Notes: a model not told the origin generated them from the sequence alone. Numbered from the stretch's first letter, positions 8,647 through 19,498 are shown. The stretch: DNA of 51,706 nt from Sporolactobacillus vineae DSM 21990 = SL153 (GCF_000377985.1 NZ_KB899053.1:1-51706), one strand, 5' to 3'. Translations and numbers: made by a program.

Positions 8647-9084
8647 ATGGCCATTAAAATCAGCCGGGAATCCGGAATCAGAGAAACACCCGTAAAACAT
8701 GGGCAAACAGCAGCGAATCCCCCGATGTCATTTGAACGGACGCTTGCCGAACGCAGGGAAGCCGCAGATGCCGATGTGCTGCGGGCATTGCTCGGCAAAG
8801 TGGATGATCAGGCCGAGCGCATTGCGGCAATCCGGACAATACATGAAGTACAGGCATATAAAAAATGTGTGCAGGCGTTCCTTGAAGAAGCGGTTCGCTC
8901 CGGGCTCAAGACGGAGCAGTCGCGGTCGTGGCAGCGGGGCGGTGCGCGGCAGACACTGGTACGCACCATCAATCAGAAACTGATTCAGCTGACGAACGAT
9001 CTGCTGGACAGAAACAGAAACGAACTCGACTTACTGCAGCGACTGGATGAAATCAGGGGGCTGCTGATCAACTTATCTATCTGA
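8647..9084 (+). CDS. yaaR: YaaR family protein (DUF327)
   Basis: 145 aa, close to the B. subtilis length of 146. The central part carries the family pattern VQAYKKCVQAFLEEAV and the C-terminal LLDRNRNELDLLQRLDEI, predicted mostly helical and soluble. No biochemical function is established. It sits between darA and holB as in B. subtilis. The ribosome site is GGAAGGACGGA before ATG 8647. Confidence 0.88.
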   Translation: MAIKISRESGIRETPVKHGQTAANPPMSFERTLAERREAADADVLRALLGKVDDQAERIAAIRTIHEVQAYKKCVQAFLEEAVRSGLKTEQSRSWQRGGARQTLVRTINQKLIQLTNDLLDRNRNELDLLQRLDEIRGLLINLSI

Positions 9085-9140
9085 CACGTCTGTATCGGGA
9101 ACGTCTCCGGGCGTCGTGTCTGCAGCTGGTGAATGAATAT

Positions 9141-10136
9141 ATGGACTGGAAAAAATTAAAAGAACAGCAGCCGGTGACTTCCAGAGTTCTGCGGCACGCA
9201 CTGGACAGGCAGCAGCTGGCCCATGCTTACTTGCTGGAAGGACCGAACGGGACCGGAAAATCAGGTACTGCGCTGCTTCTGGCGCAGACTTTATTCTGCG
9301 AGGCGCCCGTCGACGGCGAGCCGTGCGGGGATTGCCGCAATTGCCGGCGGATTATTTCCGGGAACCATCCGGATGTCATCCGGGTCATTCCGGAAGAAGG
9401 TGCGGCATCAATCAAGAAGGAACAGGTTGCCTATCTGATGAAGGAATTCGCCTATCACGGAACGGAATCGGCACGAAAAATTTTTATTATCGAAAGTGCG
9501 GAAAAGATGACGGTTCAGGCGGAGAACAGTCTTCTGAAGTTCATTGAAGAGCCCTATCCGGGGACACTGGCGCTGCTGACGACGGATCATATTCATCAGC
9601 TGCTGGATACGATTGTCTCCCGGTGCCAGATTCTGTCCTTCGTGCCCCTCTCTGATCAGGTGGTTGAGACAGAACTGGAGACTGCCGGGCGGCCGCACAA
9701 TCTGGCAAGGACAGCAGCCGAGCTGACACATGACCGAGATGAAGCAGAGGACTTGTGCGCGGATCCATGGTTTGCGGGAGCCCGTTCCATAGTGTTACAA
9801 TTAGTCAAGAAACTGGGCGACTCTGCTCATGCGGTCTTGCCCTTTGTCTATGAACAAATTGCGCCTGTTTGTGACAGCACGCCGAGGGTAGCTATGGCCC
9901 TGGATCTGATGCTGTTCTGGTATAGAGATTTGCTATCACTTCAGTTAGGCCGTTCCGATGCACTGATTTATGACGATCAGACCGAGATGCTGAAGAGCCA
10001 GATGCTCCGTTATTCGCCGGACCAGCTTGTTCAGGCGATGGGTTTCATTCTTGAAGGCCGGAGGCAGCTTGACGCGCATGTCAACGGGCTGAGCGTTCTG
10101 GAACGGCTGACTGTCAGACTGGGAGGGATCCACTGA
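9141..10136 (+). CDS. holB: DNA polymerase III delta' subunit
   Basis: The clamp-loader delta' subunit, 331 aa, which loads the beta sliding clamp with delta and tau. An AAA+ domain with P-loop-like GPNGTGKS (34-41) is followed by a four-cysteine zinc module (C53, C62, C65, C68) and the family segment KIFIIESAEKMTVQAENSLLKFIEEP. SRC (sensor region) occurs near residue 162. ATG 9141 is chosen because GGTGA lies eight bases upstream. GTG 9129 in the same frame would add four residues and lacks a good site. Confidence 0.92.
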   Translation: MDWKKLKEQQPVTSRVLRHALDRQQLAHAYLLEGPNGTGKSGTALLLAQTLFCEAPVDGEPCGDCRNCRRIISGNHPDVIRVIPEEGAASIKKEQVAYLMKEFAYHGTESARKIFIIESAEKMTVQAENSLLKFIEEPYPGTLALLTTDHIHQLLDTIVSRCQILSFVPLSDQVVETELETAGRPHNLARTAAELTHDRDEAEDLCADPWFAGARSIVLQLVKKLGDSAHAVLPFVYEQIAPVCDSTPRVAMALDLMLFWYRDLLSLQLGRSDALIYDDQTEMLKSQMLRYSPDQLVQAMGFILEGRRQLDAHVNGLSVLERLTVRLGGIH

Positions 10137-10139
10137 AAC

Positions 10140-10964
10140 ATGAAATATAATATCGTCGGCATTCGTTTTAAGAGGGCGGGCAAGGTCTATTATTTTGATC
10201 CGGGACAGCTGGCCGTTCCAAGAGATGCCCGCGTCATTGTGGAAACGACCCGAGGTGTCGAATGCGGCACGGTTGTTATCGGCCAGAAGACCGTTGATGA
10301 AGAAGATGTCGTGCTTCCACTGAAAAAGGTGATCCGGATCGCCACGGATTCCGATGCACTGCAAGTCCGCAAGAATAAGAAGGATGCGGAACAGGCGATG
10401 GATATCTGTCTGCAGAAAATATACAACCACCATCTTGAAATGAAACTGGTGGATGTTGAATATACATTTGACCGCAATAAAATTATTTTCTATTTCACTG
10501 CCGACGGTCGCGTGGATTTTCGGGAGCTGGTCAAGGATCTTGCTGCCGTGTTCAAAACCCGCATCGAACTTCGGCAGATCGGCGTCCGTGATGAAGCAAA
10601 AATGCTCGGCGGCATCGGGCCGTGCGGACGCATGCTGTGCTGCTCGACTTTTCTGGGCGACTTTGAGCCCGTTTCAATAAAAATGGCGAAGGATCAGAAC
10701 CTGTCGCTGAATCCGGCAAAAATTTCCGGGGTGTGCGGCCGGCTGATGTGCTGCCTGAAATATGAAAATGATCAATATGAGTCGGCAAAAAAGGCACTTC
10801 CGGATCTGGGGGAAACCATCCATGTCCATTACGGCCAGGGCAAGGTTGTCGGACTGAATATTCTGGAGCAGCTCGTTCAGGTTGAGCTGAAGGACCCCAA
10901 CAGAGTGGTTGATTTCACATTGGATGAGCTGGTTGAAGAAGGGGCTATTTCTCCTACTGAATAA
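10140..10964 (+). CDS. ricT: RicT (YaaT), PSP1-domain Fe-S protein of the Y-complex
   Basis: 274 aa. In B. subtilis RicT forms the Y-complex with RicA and RicF; the complex binds Fe-S clusters, steers RNase Y cleavage and influences Spo0A activation. The cysteine-rich core is clear: [12 protein letters not shown] (near residue 160) and [12 protein letters not shown] (near residue 197). The N-terminal half holds the PSP1 domain. The ATG is four bases after the holB stop, with GGGAGGGATC upstream at suitable spacing. Confidence 0.93.
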   Translation: MKYNIVGIRFKRAGKVYYFDPGQLAVPRDARVIVETTRGVECGTVVIGQKTVDEEDVVLPLKKVIRIATDSDALQVRKNKKDAEQAMDICLQKIYNHHLEMKLVDVEYTFDRNKIIFYFTADGRVDFRELVKDLAAVFKTRIELRQIGVRDEAKMLGGIGPCGRMLCCSTFLGDFEPVSIKMAKDQNLSLNPAKISGVCGRLMCCLKYENDQYESAKKALPDLGETIHVHYGQGKVVGLNILEQLVQVELKDPNRVVDFTLDELVEEGAISPTE

Positions 10965-10977
10965 GAGGTGCATGAAC

Positions 10978-11337
10978 TTGGAGGAAAAGGAATTTTTCTC
11001 ACAGGTCAGTCATTTGGAAGAACAGCTGGGTCAGATCTATGTGGATTTCGGGAATATGAAGGCGCACCTGGCCGATCTGATGGAAGAGAATCACAATCTT
11101 CAGCTTGAGAACAGGCATCTTAGAGAACGTATCGAAAAAACGAAACAGCGGCAGAAGAAAAATGCCGGTAAATCATCGGCGGATGCGGCGGATACGTCTT
11201 CTTTTCAGGCTGGGGAGGGATACGATAACCTTGCCAGACTGTATCAAGAAGGCTTTCATATCTGCAATCTGCACTATGGCAGTGTGCGTAAAGACGGCGA
11301 TTGTCTGTTCTGCCTGGCTTTCCTGAATAAAAAGTGA
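10978..11337 (+). CDS. yabA: Replication initiation control protein YabA
   Basis: YabA binds DnaA and the beta clamp to limit re-initiation. A coiled coil covers about residues 5-58 (the leucine-rich tetramerisation segment), a polar linker follows, and the C-terminal zinc cluster uses H94, C96, C109 and C112 in the context [19 protein letters not shown]. The TTG at 10978 is chosen over ATG 10972: AGAGGTG at 10964-10970 is one base from the ATG but seven from the TTG. The TTG also gives 119 aa, the B. subtilis length, with the N-terminus aligned. Confidence 0.94.
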   Translation: MEEKEFFSQVSHLEEQLGQIYVDFGNMKAHLADLMEENHNLQLENRHLRERIEKTKQRQKKNAGKSSADAADTSSFQAGEGYDNLARLYQEGFHICNLHYGSVRKDGDCLFCLAFLNKK

Positions 11338-11380
11338 CGGAAAGCGCTGCACTTTCCAGCTTATTATCGCGCTGAACGGT

Positions 11381-11404
11381 CCTCCTCTCCGGAGGGCTTT
11401 TATT
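11381..11404 (+). terminator. Possible terminator after yabA
   Basis: CCTCC (11381-11385) and GGAGG (11391-11395) form a short hairpin with loop TCTCC, followed by GCTTTTATTT. The stem is short, but its place fits the end of the tmk-yabA operon. Confidence 0.45.
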
Positions 11405-11535
11405 TAAATAGGCCTGCCGCTTTCCACGGGCGATCCGTTCCAACAATGGAAAGGAAAAACTTACATCATTTTTAAAGAACAGACTGAGCAAGTCTTTGAT
11501 GAAGAAGTTCAGCAACAGCAGAGCGGTGGTTTACA

Positions 11536-12264
11536 ATGACAAACAGTAAAGCGCATGAACGGATCGACTATCTATTTGATTCAGGGTTGAAGATTGTCCA
11601 GTCGGATGCCCTATTTCCTTTTTCACTCGATTCGGTTCTGCTCGCCCGCTTTGCCTATGTTCCGGTACAACATGGCCGTCTGGTCGACCTGTGCACGGGA
11701 AACGGAGTGATTCCCTTTCTGCTGTCTCAGCGTACCAGAGGCCGGATCACCGGTATTGAAGTTCAGCCGGAAGTCTGCCGGCTGGCAAAGCGGGGTGCCG
11801 TATTGAATCAACTTGACGGACGGGTCGACTTTATCTGCGATGCGGCGCAGAAGCTGCCGGGTATCATCGGGGCCCATGGCTGTGATGTCGTCACATGCAA
11901 TCCGCCGTATTTTACCCGTGAAGCAGCGCGGGATCTGAAAATCAACCGGCATCTGGCGATCGCCCGCCACGAACTGCTGATTACATTGGATGAAGTGGTC
12001 GGAACGGCAGCCGGACTGCTCCGGCAGAGCGGGAAATTCGCGATGGTTCACCGTCCGGAGCGCCTGAATGAGATCATGGCGGTCATGACCCGAAAAGGTA
12101 TTGAACCGAAAAGGGTGCAGTTTGTTCATTCGCGAATCGATAAACCGGCCAATATGGTGCTGATTGAAGGGACAAGCGGCGGCCACCCAGGGCTGCGCGT
12201 TCTGCCGCCGGTTGCGGTTTACGGGGCGGACGGAAAGTACACAAAGGATGTGTGGCCGTCGTGA
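11536..12264 (+). CDS. yabB: tRNA1(Val) (adenine-37-N6)-methyltransferase family protein YabB
   Basis: 242-aa class I SAM-dependent methyltransferase. LVDLCTGNGVIPF is the SAM-binding loop and CNPPYF, with Asn122-Pro-Pro-Tyr, is the N6-adenine methyltransferase catalytic motif. The family, known from E. coli TrmN6 (YfiC), methylates A37 in tRNA-Val; activity of the Bacillus version is less studied. A GGTGG site precedes ATG 11536. The stop overlaps the next start by 4 bases (GTGA). Confidence 0.9.
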   Translation: MTNSKAHERIDYLFDSGLKIVQSDALFPFSLDSVLLARFAYVPVQHGRLVDLCTGNGVIPFLLSQRTRGRITGIEVQPEVCRLAKRGAVLNQLDGRVDFICDAAQKLPGIIGAHGCDVVTCNPPYFTREAARDLKINRHLAIARHELLITLDEVVGTAAGLLRQSGKFAMVHRPERLNEIMAVMTRKGIEPKRVQFVHSRIDKPANMVLIEGTSGGHPGLRVLPPVAVYGADGKYTKDVWPS

Positions 12265-12602
12265 GCGAATCGTACAGTGTGTATATTCTGGAGTGTGCGG
12301 ACGGCAGTCTGTATACGGGTTATGCAGCGGACGTTCAGCAGCGGTTCGCCCGTCACTGCAGCGGCCGGGGGGCCAAATACACCCGCAGTCACAAACCATT
12401 GCGGATTGTTTATGAAGAAGCACTTCCCGATAAATCGTCTGCGCTGCAGCGGGAGGCAGCGATCAAGCGCCTGACGCATCAAAAAAAAACAGAACTGATC
12501 CAAAGGAGCGGCACTCATGTGGGAACAACGAAGCTTTCAGGGAGATCATCACGGAAAGGGCACACTTTATCTCGTACCGACCCCGATCGGCAACCTGGAT
12601 GA
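12261..12602 (+). CDS. yazA: GIY-YIG nuclease superfamily protein YazA
   Basis: Small GIY-YIG domain protein of the UPF0213 group. VYILECADGSLYTGYA contains the two-strand GIY-YIG core (here VYI..YTG) and the arginine in QQRFARH corresponds to the conserved catalytic position. The substrate is unknown. GTG 12261 gives 113 aa and a GTGA overlap with yabB; GTG 12252 in the same frame would add three residues. The last 86 bases overlap the start of rsmI in another frame. Confidence 0.87.
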   Translation: MSESYSVYILECADGSLYTGYAADVQQRFARHCSGRGAKYTRSHKPLRIVYEEALPDKSSALQREAAIKRLTHQKKTELIQRSGTHVGTTKLSGRSSRKGHTLSRTDPDRQPG

Positions 12603-13401
12603 CATTACTTTCCGGGCCCTGGATGTATTGAAACATACGGATATCCTGGCTGCGGAGGACACCCGTCATACGATGAAGCTGTGCACCCATTTCTCGATCC
12701 ATGTGCCGATGTACAGCTATCATGAGCACAATAAAAAGACGAGCGGGAAGAAACTGATTGCCGAGCTTGAGTCCGGGAAAAATGTGGCGCTCGTGACCGA
12801 TGCCGGAACGCCGGGTATTTCCGACCCGGGGGCCGACCTTGCTGCCGCCTGTGCAGCCAGACAGATTCCCGTAGTCCCTCTGCCCGGAGCCAACGCAGCG
12901 CTGACGAGCCTTATTGCTTCTGGCCTGCCGACCGACCATTTCCTGTTCTACGGGTTCCTTCCGCGAACGAATAAGGAACGCAGCCGGGCACTTAAGGAAC
13001 TGAGCACACTGACCTGCACGCTGATCTTTTATGAGTCCCCGTATCGTGTCGAAGGGACACTTAAGGATCTGAAGGCGGCGTTCGGGAACCGGCGCGTCTC
13101 GGTGTCCCGGGAACTGACCAAACAGTTCGAGACCTTTGTCAGGGGAACGATGGACGAACTGATTGCTGCCATGGGCGGTCCGCAGAAGGGCGAGTTTTGT
13201 CTGATCGTTGACGGTGCGCCGGAGGGATCTGCAGCGCAGGCCGATTTGTGGTGGCTGGCTCTGGACATTCCGGCGCATGTCGCTTACTATATGGCGAATC
13301 AGGGGATGAGTGTCAAAGAAGCGATCAAACAGACGGCGGAAGACCGCCGGCTCCCGAAACGTGACGTTTACCGTGCGTATCATCATCTTGAAAAGCCTTG
13401 A
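12517..13401 (+). CDS. rsmI: 16S rRNA (cytidine-1402-2'-O)-methyltransferase RsmI
   Basis: 294-aa SPOUT-unrelated tetrapyrrole-methylase-fold enzyme that methylates the ribose of C1402 in 16S rRNA. The entry motif VPTPIGNLDD (20-29), AAEDTRHT and SDAGTPGISDPG-like glycine motifs (here VTDAGTPGISDPG) are all present. The N-terminus (MWEQRSFQ) matches that of B. subtilis YabC from memory. AAAGGAG lies upstream. In B. subtilis abrB sits between this gene and metS; no abrB is present here. Confidence 0.96.
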   Translation: MWEQRSFQGDHHGKGTLYLVPTPIGNLDDITFRALDVLKHTDILAAEDTRHTMKLCTHFSIHVPMYSYHEHNKKTSGKKLIAELESGKNVALVTDAGTPGISDPGADLAAACAARQIPVVPLPGANAALTSLIASGLPTDHFLFYGFLPRTNKERSRALKELSTLTCTLIFYESPYRVEGTLKDLKAAFGNRRVSVSRELTKQFETFVRGTMDELIAAMGGPQKGEFCLIVDGAPEGSAAQADLWWLALDIPAHVAYYMANQGMSVKEAIKQTAEDRRLPKRDVYRAYHHLEKP

Positions 13402-13434
13402 AAGACGGGCATTCATAAAGAATCCAGGCAATTG

Positions 13435-13463
13435 TTGACATTCCCCGGGGCGAACCGTATAGT
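13435..13463 (+). promoter_or_regulatory. SigA promoter of metG
   Basis: TTGACA (13435-13440), a 17-base spacer and TATAGT (13458-13463). One of the strongest promoter matches in the window. The leader of about 50 bases holds no T-box or S-box motif. Confidence 0.85.
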
Positions 13464-13502
13464 TTTTTTTAGATGCCGACAGATACGGAATGTATTTCAT
13501 AA

Positions 13503-15518
<2,016 letters not shown>

Positions 15519-15561
15519 GTGGCATGCTTATACATTCCCGGCCGGGACCGACCGGGGGCCT

Positions 15562-15608
15562 GCGGGGCGGCACGTGTCTTGAAAAAAGCGTGTCGTCCCG
15601 CTCTTTTT
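15562..15608 (+). terminator. Terminator after metG
   Basis: A 13-bp GC-rich stem with G-U pairs (15562-15574 with 15589-15601) closes a 14-base loop and is followed by TCTTTTT. Confidence 0.8.
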
Positions 15609-15627
15609 CTGAAAGGGGCATGGTTTG

Positions 15628-16428
15628 ATGCTGTTTGACACGCATACACATATCAATGATGAAGCGTTCAACAAAGACTTTGACGATGTGCTTCACCGCG
15701 CCGATGAGGCCGGTGTGCGTCAGATGGTGGTGATCGGTGTGGACCGTTCGTCGATGGAGCGGGTCTTTCCGATCATCGACCACCATGCAGCCATCTACGG
15801 GGCGATCGGCTGGAATCCCGAGGATGCCGTTGACATGACCGAAGCGGATTTCAGCTGGATTAAGGTGCATCTGAAACATAAGAAAATCGTTGCGCTGGGT
15901 GAGATCGGCCTCGACTACCACTGGGATAAATCACCGAAACCGGTACAGCACAGTGTGTTCCGCCGACAGATCCGGCTGGCCAGAGCAGCCGGGCTGCCGC
16001 TGATTATCCACAATCGCGAAGCAACGGCGGATACCGAACGTATCCTCAGGGAAGAGCACGCTGAGACGGTCGGCGGTGTGATGCACTGCTATAGTGACAA
16101 CCTGGACTGGGCAAAGAAATTTATCCAGCTTAATTTCTTCATCAGTTTCGGAGGTACCCTGACCTTTAAAAATGCGCAGCTGCAGCGGGATACGGCGGCT
16201 GAGATCCCGCTGGACCGACTGCTGATCGAGACCGATTGTCCGTATCTGACACCTGCGCCGTTCCGGGGCAAGCGGAATGAACCGGCAAGGGTGCGTCTCG
16301 TTGCTGAAAAGCTGGCGGAAATTAAGGGGCTTTCACTGGAAAACCTGGCGGCTGTGACAACAGCTAATGCCCGCCGCTGTTTTCATCTTGATACGGATGC
16401 AGACCGAGATTCAGAACAGAATAAATAA
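15628..16428 (+). CDS. tatD: TatD-family metal-dependent deoxyribonuclease
   Basis: 266-aa TIM-barrel hydrolase of the TatD group, which includes metal-dependent DNases and 3'-5' exonucleases. Metal ligands are visible: H6-T-H8 in FDTHTH, E92 in GEIGLDYHW, His in IIHNREA, His in MHCYS and D203 in IETDCPYL. AAAGGGG is nine bases before ATG 15628; an ATG at 15620 is closed two codons later and the TTG at 15625 is less well spaced. The position equals B. subtilis yabD. The neighbour yabE found there is absent. Confidence 0.93.
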   Translation: MLFDTHTHINDEAFNKDFDDVLHRADEAGVRQMVVIGVDRSSMERVFPIIDHHAAIYGAIGWNPEDAVDMTEADFSWIKVHLKHKKIVALGEIGLDYHWDKSPKPVQHSVFRRQIRLARAAGLPLIIHNREATADTERILREEHAETVGGVMHCYSDNLDWAKKFIQLNFFISFGGTLTFKNAQLQRDTAAEIPLDRLLIETDCPYLTPAPFRGKRNEPARVRLVAEKLAEIKGLSLENLAAVTTANARRCFHLDTDADRDSEQNK

Positions 16429-16439
16429 GGAGCGTTTTC

Positions 16440-17003
16440 ATGATTGTTAAAGAAATCATTGTCGTCGAGGGGAAGAGCGATACGCTGGCGATTCACCATG
16501 CGCTTGACGCCGACACGATTGAGACAAACGGTTCCCGGGTCAGCCGGAAAACCATTGCAGCCATTCGCCATGCTCAGGAGAAACGCGGAGTGATTGTTCT
16601 GACGGATCCGGATTATCCGGGGGAACGGATCCGAAAGATCATCAGTCGGGAGGTTCCCGGCTGCAAACACGCGTTCATTACGCGTAAACAGGGACGTGGA
16701 AGCACCGGCCAGAGCCTTGGCATTGAGCATGCTTCACCTGAAGCGATTCGCGAGGCGCTGTCCAGAGTCTACACCCAGTTTGAGGCACCTGAGGAACAAA
16801 TCTCGCTGCAGGAACTCAGAGCGTATGGTCTTCTCGGCGGACCGGAATCACGGCAACTGCGCCAGCGCCTTGGCGATAAGCTCAAGATTGGTTACAGTAA
16901 TGGAAAGCAGCTCTATAAACGGCTGAAAATGTTTCAGATCACGCCTGAGGAACTTAAGACAGCGCTCAGTCTGATCAGGAAAGGAGAATCCGCCGGTGAC
17001 TAA
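16440..17003 (+). CDS. rnmV: Ribonuclease M5
   Basis: 187-aa Toprim-domain nuclease that matures the ends of 5S rRNA. The Toprim glutamate is E10 in IIVVEGKSD and the DxD motif lies in LTDPDYPGE. RKQGRG..GIEHAS is a recognisable family segment. AAGGAG precedes ATG 16440. The stop region overlaps ksgA by eight bases, so the two are probably coupled. Two rRNA operons flank this region and supply its substrate. Confidence 0.95.
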   Translation: MIVKEIIVVEGKSDTLAIHHALDADTIETNGSRVSRKTIAAIRHAQEKRGVIVLTDPDYPGERIRKIISREVPGCKHAFITRKQGRGSTGQSLGIEHASPEAIREALSRVYTQFEAPEEQISLQELRAYGLLGGPESRQLRQRLGDKLKIGYSNGKQLYKRLKMFQITPEELKTALSLIRKGESAGD

Positions 17004-17880
17004 GAGAATTTCCTCGCCGGGCGTCATTCACCAGGTGATCCGCCGGCACCGGTTTACGTTGAAAAAAAGTCTTGGGCAGAACTTTCTGGCCGATGAAAAC
17101 ATTTTGAAAAACATCGTTCAAGCTGCCAACCTGACCAGGGACAGTTATGTCGTTGAAATCGGTCCGGGAGCCGGGTCGCTGACCCAATATCTGGCGGAAG
17201 CTGCCGGAAAGGTTGTGGCAGTTGAAATTGACGGCCGGCTAAAGGCAATCCTTGAAGAAACGCTCCAGAACTATGATAATGTCGTTGTTCGTTTCGGCGA
17301 TGTCCTGAAGATGGACCTGCCGAAAATGATTGCCGAGGAATTCCCTGCAGACGCAGCAGTCACCGTTGTGGCCAACCTGCCTTATTATGTGACGACGCCG
17401 ATCTTATTAAAACTCCTGACCGATCACCTGCCGCTTCGTTCCATCGTGGTCATGGTTCAGAAAGAAGTGGCCGATCGTCTGGAGGCGTCGCCCGGGCAGA
17501 AAAGCTACGGATCACTGTCGATTGCCGTCCAGTATCTTGCCGACCCGTCCATTGTGATGACCGTTCCGAGAACGGTGTTTATCCCGCAGCCTAATGTCGA
17601 CTCTGCGGTAATCCGGCTGGATATCCGGCCCGAGAAGCGCGTAGCCGTTACAGATGAGCCATTTTTCTTCCAAATCATCCGGGCTAGTTTTGCGCATCGG
17701 CGAAAGACGTTGATGAACAACCTGATGCATCAATTATTTCCAAAGGAGCAGAAAGAGGCGGTTCTGGATGTTCTGGAGCAGGCGGGGATCGATCCGGGGC
17801 GCCGCGGCGAGACACTGACCATTGATGAATTTGCCAGGCTCAGTGAAAATCTGAAGCCGCTGACTGCGGCGGATCATTAG
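16996..17880 (+). CDS. ksgA: 16S rRNA dimethyladenosine transferase KsgA (RsmA)
   Basis: 294-aa enzyme that dimethylates A1518 and A1519 of 16S rRNA. SLGQNFL near the N-terminus, the SAM loop VVEIGPGAGSLT (about 52-63) and the catalytic NLPYYV motif (about 123-128) are intact. The GTG start at 16996 has AAGGAGA about eight bases upstream, inside the end of rnmV. A terminator follows directly. Confidence 0.96.
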   Translation: MTKRISSPGVIHQVIRRHRFTLKKSLGQNFLADENILKNIVQAANLTRDSYVVEIGPGAGSLTQYLAEAAGKVVAVEIDGRLKAILEETLQNYDNVVVRFGDVLKMDLPKMIAEEFPADAAVTVVANLPYYVTTPILLKLLTDHLPLRSIVVMVQKEVADRLEASPGQKSYGSLSIAVQYLADPSIVMTVPRTVFIPQPNVDSAVIRLDIRPEKRVAVTDEPFFFQIIRASFAHRRKTLMNNLMHQLFPKEQKEAVLDVLEQAGIDPGRRGETLTIDEFARLSENLKPLTAADH

Positions 17881-17911
17881 CAGCGGAAGTTCTTGCTGCT
17901 GTTTTTTTTTG
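17881..17911 (+). terminator. Terminator after ksgA
   Basis: CAGCGG (17881-17886) pairs with the bases at 17896-17901, with two further pairs past a bulge, followed by nine T. It starts right after the ksgA stop. Confidence 0.75.
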
Positions 17912-17943
17912 CCTGTTTCGGACAGCTGGACGTTCTTCCGGAC

Positions 17944-17970
17944 ATATCCCTGCTGTGGATCACATAAGAT
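17944..17970 (+). promoter_or_regulatory. Candidate mother-cell (SigE/SigK-type) promoter of yabG
   Basis: ATATC (17944-17948), a 14-base spacer and CATAAGAT (17963-17970) resemble the SigE pattern ATATT-14-CATACAAT. The CATA element also suits SigK, which controls yabG in B. subtilis. The match is by eye. Confidence 0.4.
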
Positions 17971-18025
17971 GACCAGAGCAGTCCGGATTTTTACGAGCGT
18001 CACCGCGGAAAGGGGGGATTCGGTA

Positions 18026-18889
18026 ATGTCTGTTCAGGTAGGAGACCTGGTTGCACGCACTTCCTATCAGTGTGATCTTCCCTTTCGGGTCATGAAAATT
18101 GATTTGGAAAAAAAGACGGCCGAACTGACGGGTCATGATCTGCGGCTGCAGGCAGATGCCCCTCTTGACGATCTGGTTCCTGTTACTGAAGATGAACGTG
18201 AAAAATATGAGAAGGAGATCAAATCAAAGGATGCGGCCTCCTACAAGCTCTTTCGCCAAGATTACCGTGAGATGAAGATGAAACGTGAATATACGGCAAC
18301 CAGCGGCTATCGTTCGGGTACCTCCTATTTTGAGATGCCCGGCCGGGTGCTCCATGTTGACGGGGATCCCTATTACCTGAAAAAATGTTTATCCGTCTAT
18401 GAGAAGCTGAGAATACCGGTGATCGGTAAATTCATGCCGGAGGAAGAAATGCCTGAAAAGGTGCCGAAGCTTGCCGGGCAGATTCGTCCGGATATCCTTG
18501 TGCTGACCGGTCATGATGCCTTCTTAAAAAACAAGGGAACACCGGAAGAAATCAAGTCATACCGGCATTCCGGGCATTTTGTAAGGACTGTGAAAGAGGT
18601 GCGGTTCCTTTGGCCGAGCCTGGATCAGCTGGTGATTTTCGCCGGTGCCTGCCAGTCTAATTTTGAACTTCTGATTCGGGCCGGATCGAATTTTGCCAGC
18701 TCTCCGGATCGTGTGAACATTCATGCTTTGGATCCGGTTTATCTGGCAGCTAAGGTCAGCCTGACCCCATTCATGGAGAGTGTGAACGTCTGGGAAGTGC
18801 TGCGCAATACATTAACCGGCGCGGGCGGACTGGGTGGCGTGGAAAGCCGGGGAATGCTGCGGACCGGAATGCCATATCCCTCGGAATAA
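18026..18889 (+). CDS. yabG: Sporulation protease YabG
   Basis: 287 aa, near the B. subtilis length of 290. YabG is a mother-cell protease that trims coat proteins such as SafA and prepares them for cross-linking. The N-terminus VQVGDLVARTSYQCDLPFRV and the segments LVLTGHDAFL and FAGACQSNFE are characteristic. The catalytic residues are not firmly established in my knowledge; conserved His and Cys occur in TGHD and GACQSN. ATG 18026 follows AAAGGGGGG at good spacing. It is transcribed alone between ksgA and veg. Confidence 0.93.
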   Translation: MSVQVGDLVARTSYQCDLPFRVMKIDLEKKTAELTGHDLRLQADAPLDDLVPVTEDEREKYEKEIKSKDAASYKLFRQDYREMKMKREYTATSGYRSGTSYFEMPGRVLHVDGDPYYLKKCLSVYEKLRIPVIGKFMPEEEMPEKVPKLAGQIRPDILVLTGHDAFLKNKGTPEEIKSYRHSGHFVRTVKEVRFLWPSLDQLVIFAGACQSNFELLIRAGSNFASSPDRVNIHALDPVYLAAKVSLTPFMESVNVWEVLRNTLTGAGGLGGVESRGMLRTGMPYPSE

Positions 18890-19007
18890 CCTGCGATTTA
18901 CTGGAAACGAATGGCCCAGTGCTCTCAAAATGCCTGCGCATGACGGTTTACTTTTAGGACATAATAAAATTGGGCAGCAAATCGGAGCGAATTTCTCAGC
19001 AAAATCG

Positions 19008-19037
19008 TTGACATGAGTCATAATTTCCTGATATAAT
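19008..19037 (+). promoter_or_regulatory. veg promoter P1 (SigA)
   Basis: TTGACA (19008-19013), an 18-base spacer and perfect TATAAT (19032-19037). Confidence 0.85.
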
Positions 19038-19046
19038 TCAATCTAT

Positions 19047-19075
19047 TTGCTTAAATCGTATAATTATGTTACAAT
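19047..19075 (+). promoter_or_regulatory. veg promoter P2 (SigA)
   Basis: TTGCTT (19047-19052), a 17-base spacer and TACAAT (19070-19075). It lies downstream of P1 in tandem. The AT-rich run between them could also act as an UP element. Confidence 0.6.
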
Positions 19076-19102
19076 TAAAATTAAGCGAGGTGGATTGTCG
19101 AG

Positions 19103-19357
19103 ATGGGAAAAACCATTGAAGATATCAAGGGCGTCCTGAAAGACCGCGTCGGCAGCCGTTTGACACTGAAAGCAAATGGTGGCAGACGTAAAACGATTCA
19201 ACGCATTGGTGTTTTGGAGGGAACCTATCCGTCGGTATTCATCGTCAAGCTTGATAAAGATTCAAGCGCCTATGACCGTGTTTCCTACAGCTATACGGAT
19301 GTATTGACGGATTCGGTAGAACTCACTTTTATGGAAGAGATGGCCAGCGGACAATAA
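19103..19357 (+). CDS. veg: Veg protein (biofilm-related, highly expressed)
   Basis: 84 aa; the family is about 86 aa in B. subtilis, where Veg stimulates biofilm matrix genes by interfering with the repressor SinR. The core [13 protein letters not shown] and [19 protein letters not shown] are near-identical to the family. It resembles a small SH3-like barrel. The site GCGAGGTGG precedes ATG 19103. Two strong tandem promoters agree with the known very high expression of veg. Confidence 0.95.
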   Translation: MGKTIEDIKGVLKDRVGSRLTLKANGGRRKTIQRIGVLEGTYPSVFIVKLDKDSSAYDRVSYSYTDVLTDSVELTFMEEMASGQ

Positions 19358-19402
19358 TTCCGGCCGTTTCTCGGATCAAGGCAATTTAACGTCTGAGCGG
19401 AT

Positions 19403-19478
19403 ACGCGCATGTTCTTGTTTCCCATTAGCGGGAAGCAGCAGCAATGCGCGTTTATGCTGCCTGAATCCTTTTTCATTT
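19403..19478 (+). other. Overlapping inverted repeats between veg and sspF
   Basis: ACGCGCAT (19403-19410) pairs with ATGCGCGT (19444-19451), enclosing a smaller hairpin TTCCC/GGGAA (19419-19423 with 19430-19434). A competing hairpin GCAGCA (19438-19443) with TGCTGC (19455-19460) overlaps the outer arm and is followed by CTGAATCCTTTTT. The downstream hairpin may be the veg terminator. The two structures cannot form together. Confidence 0.45.
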
Positions 19479-19498
19479 GCTATTCTAACACGTTTGCC

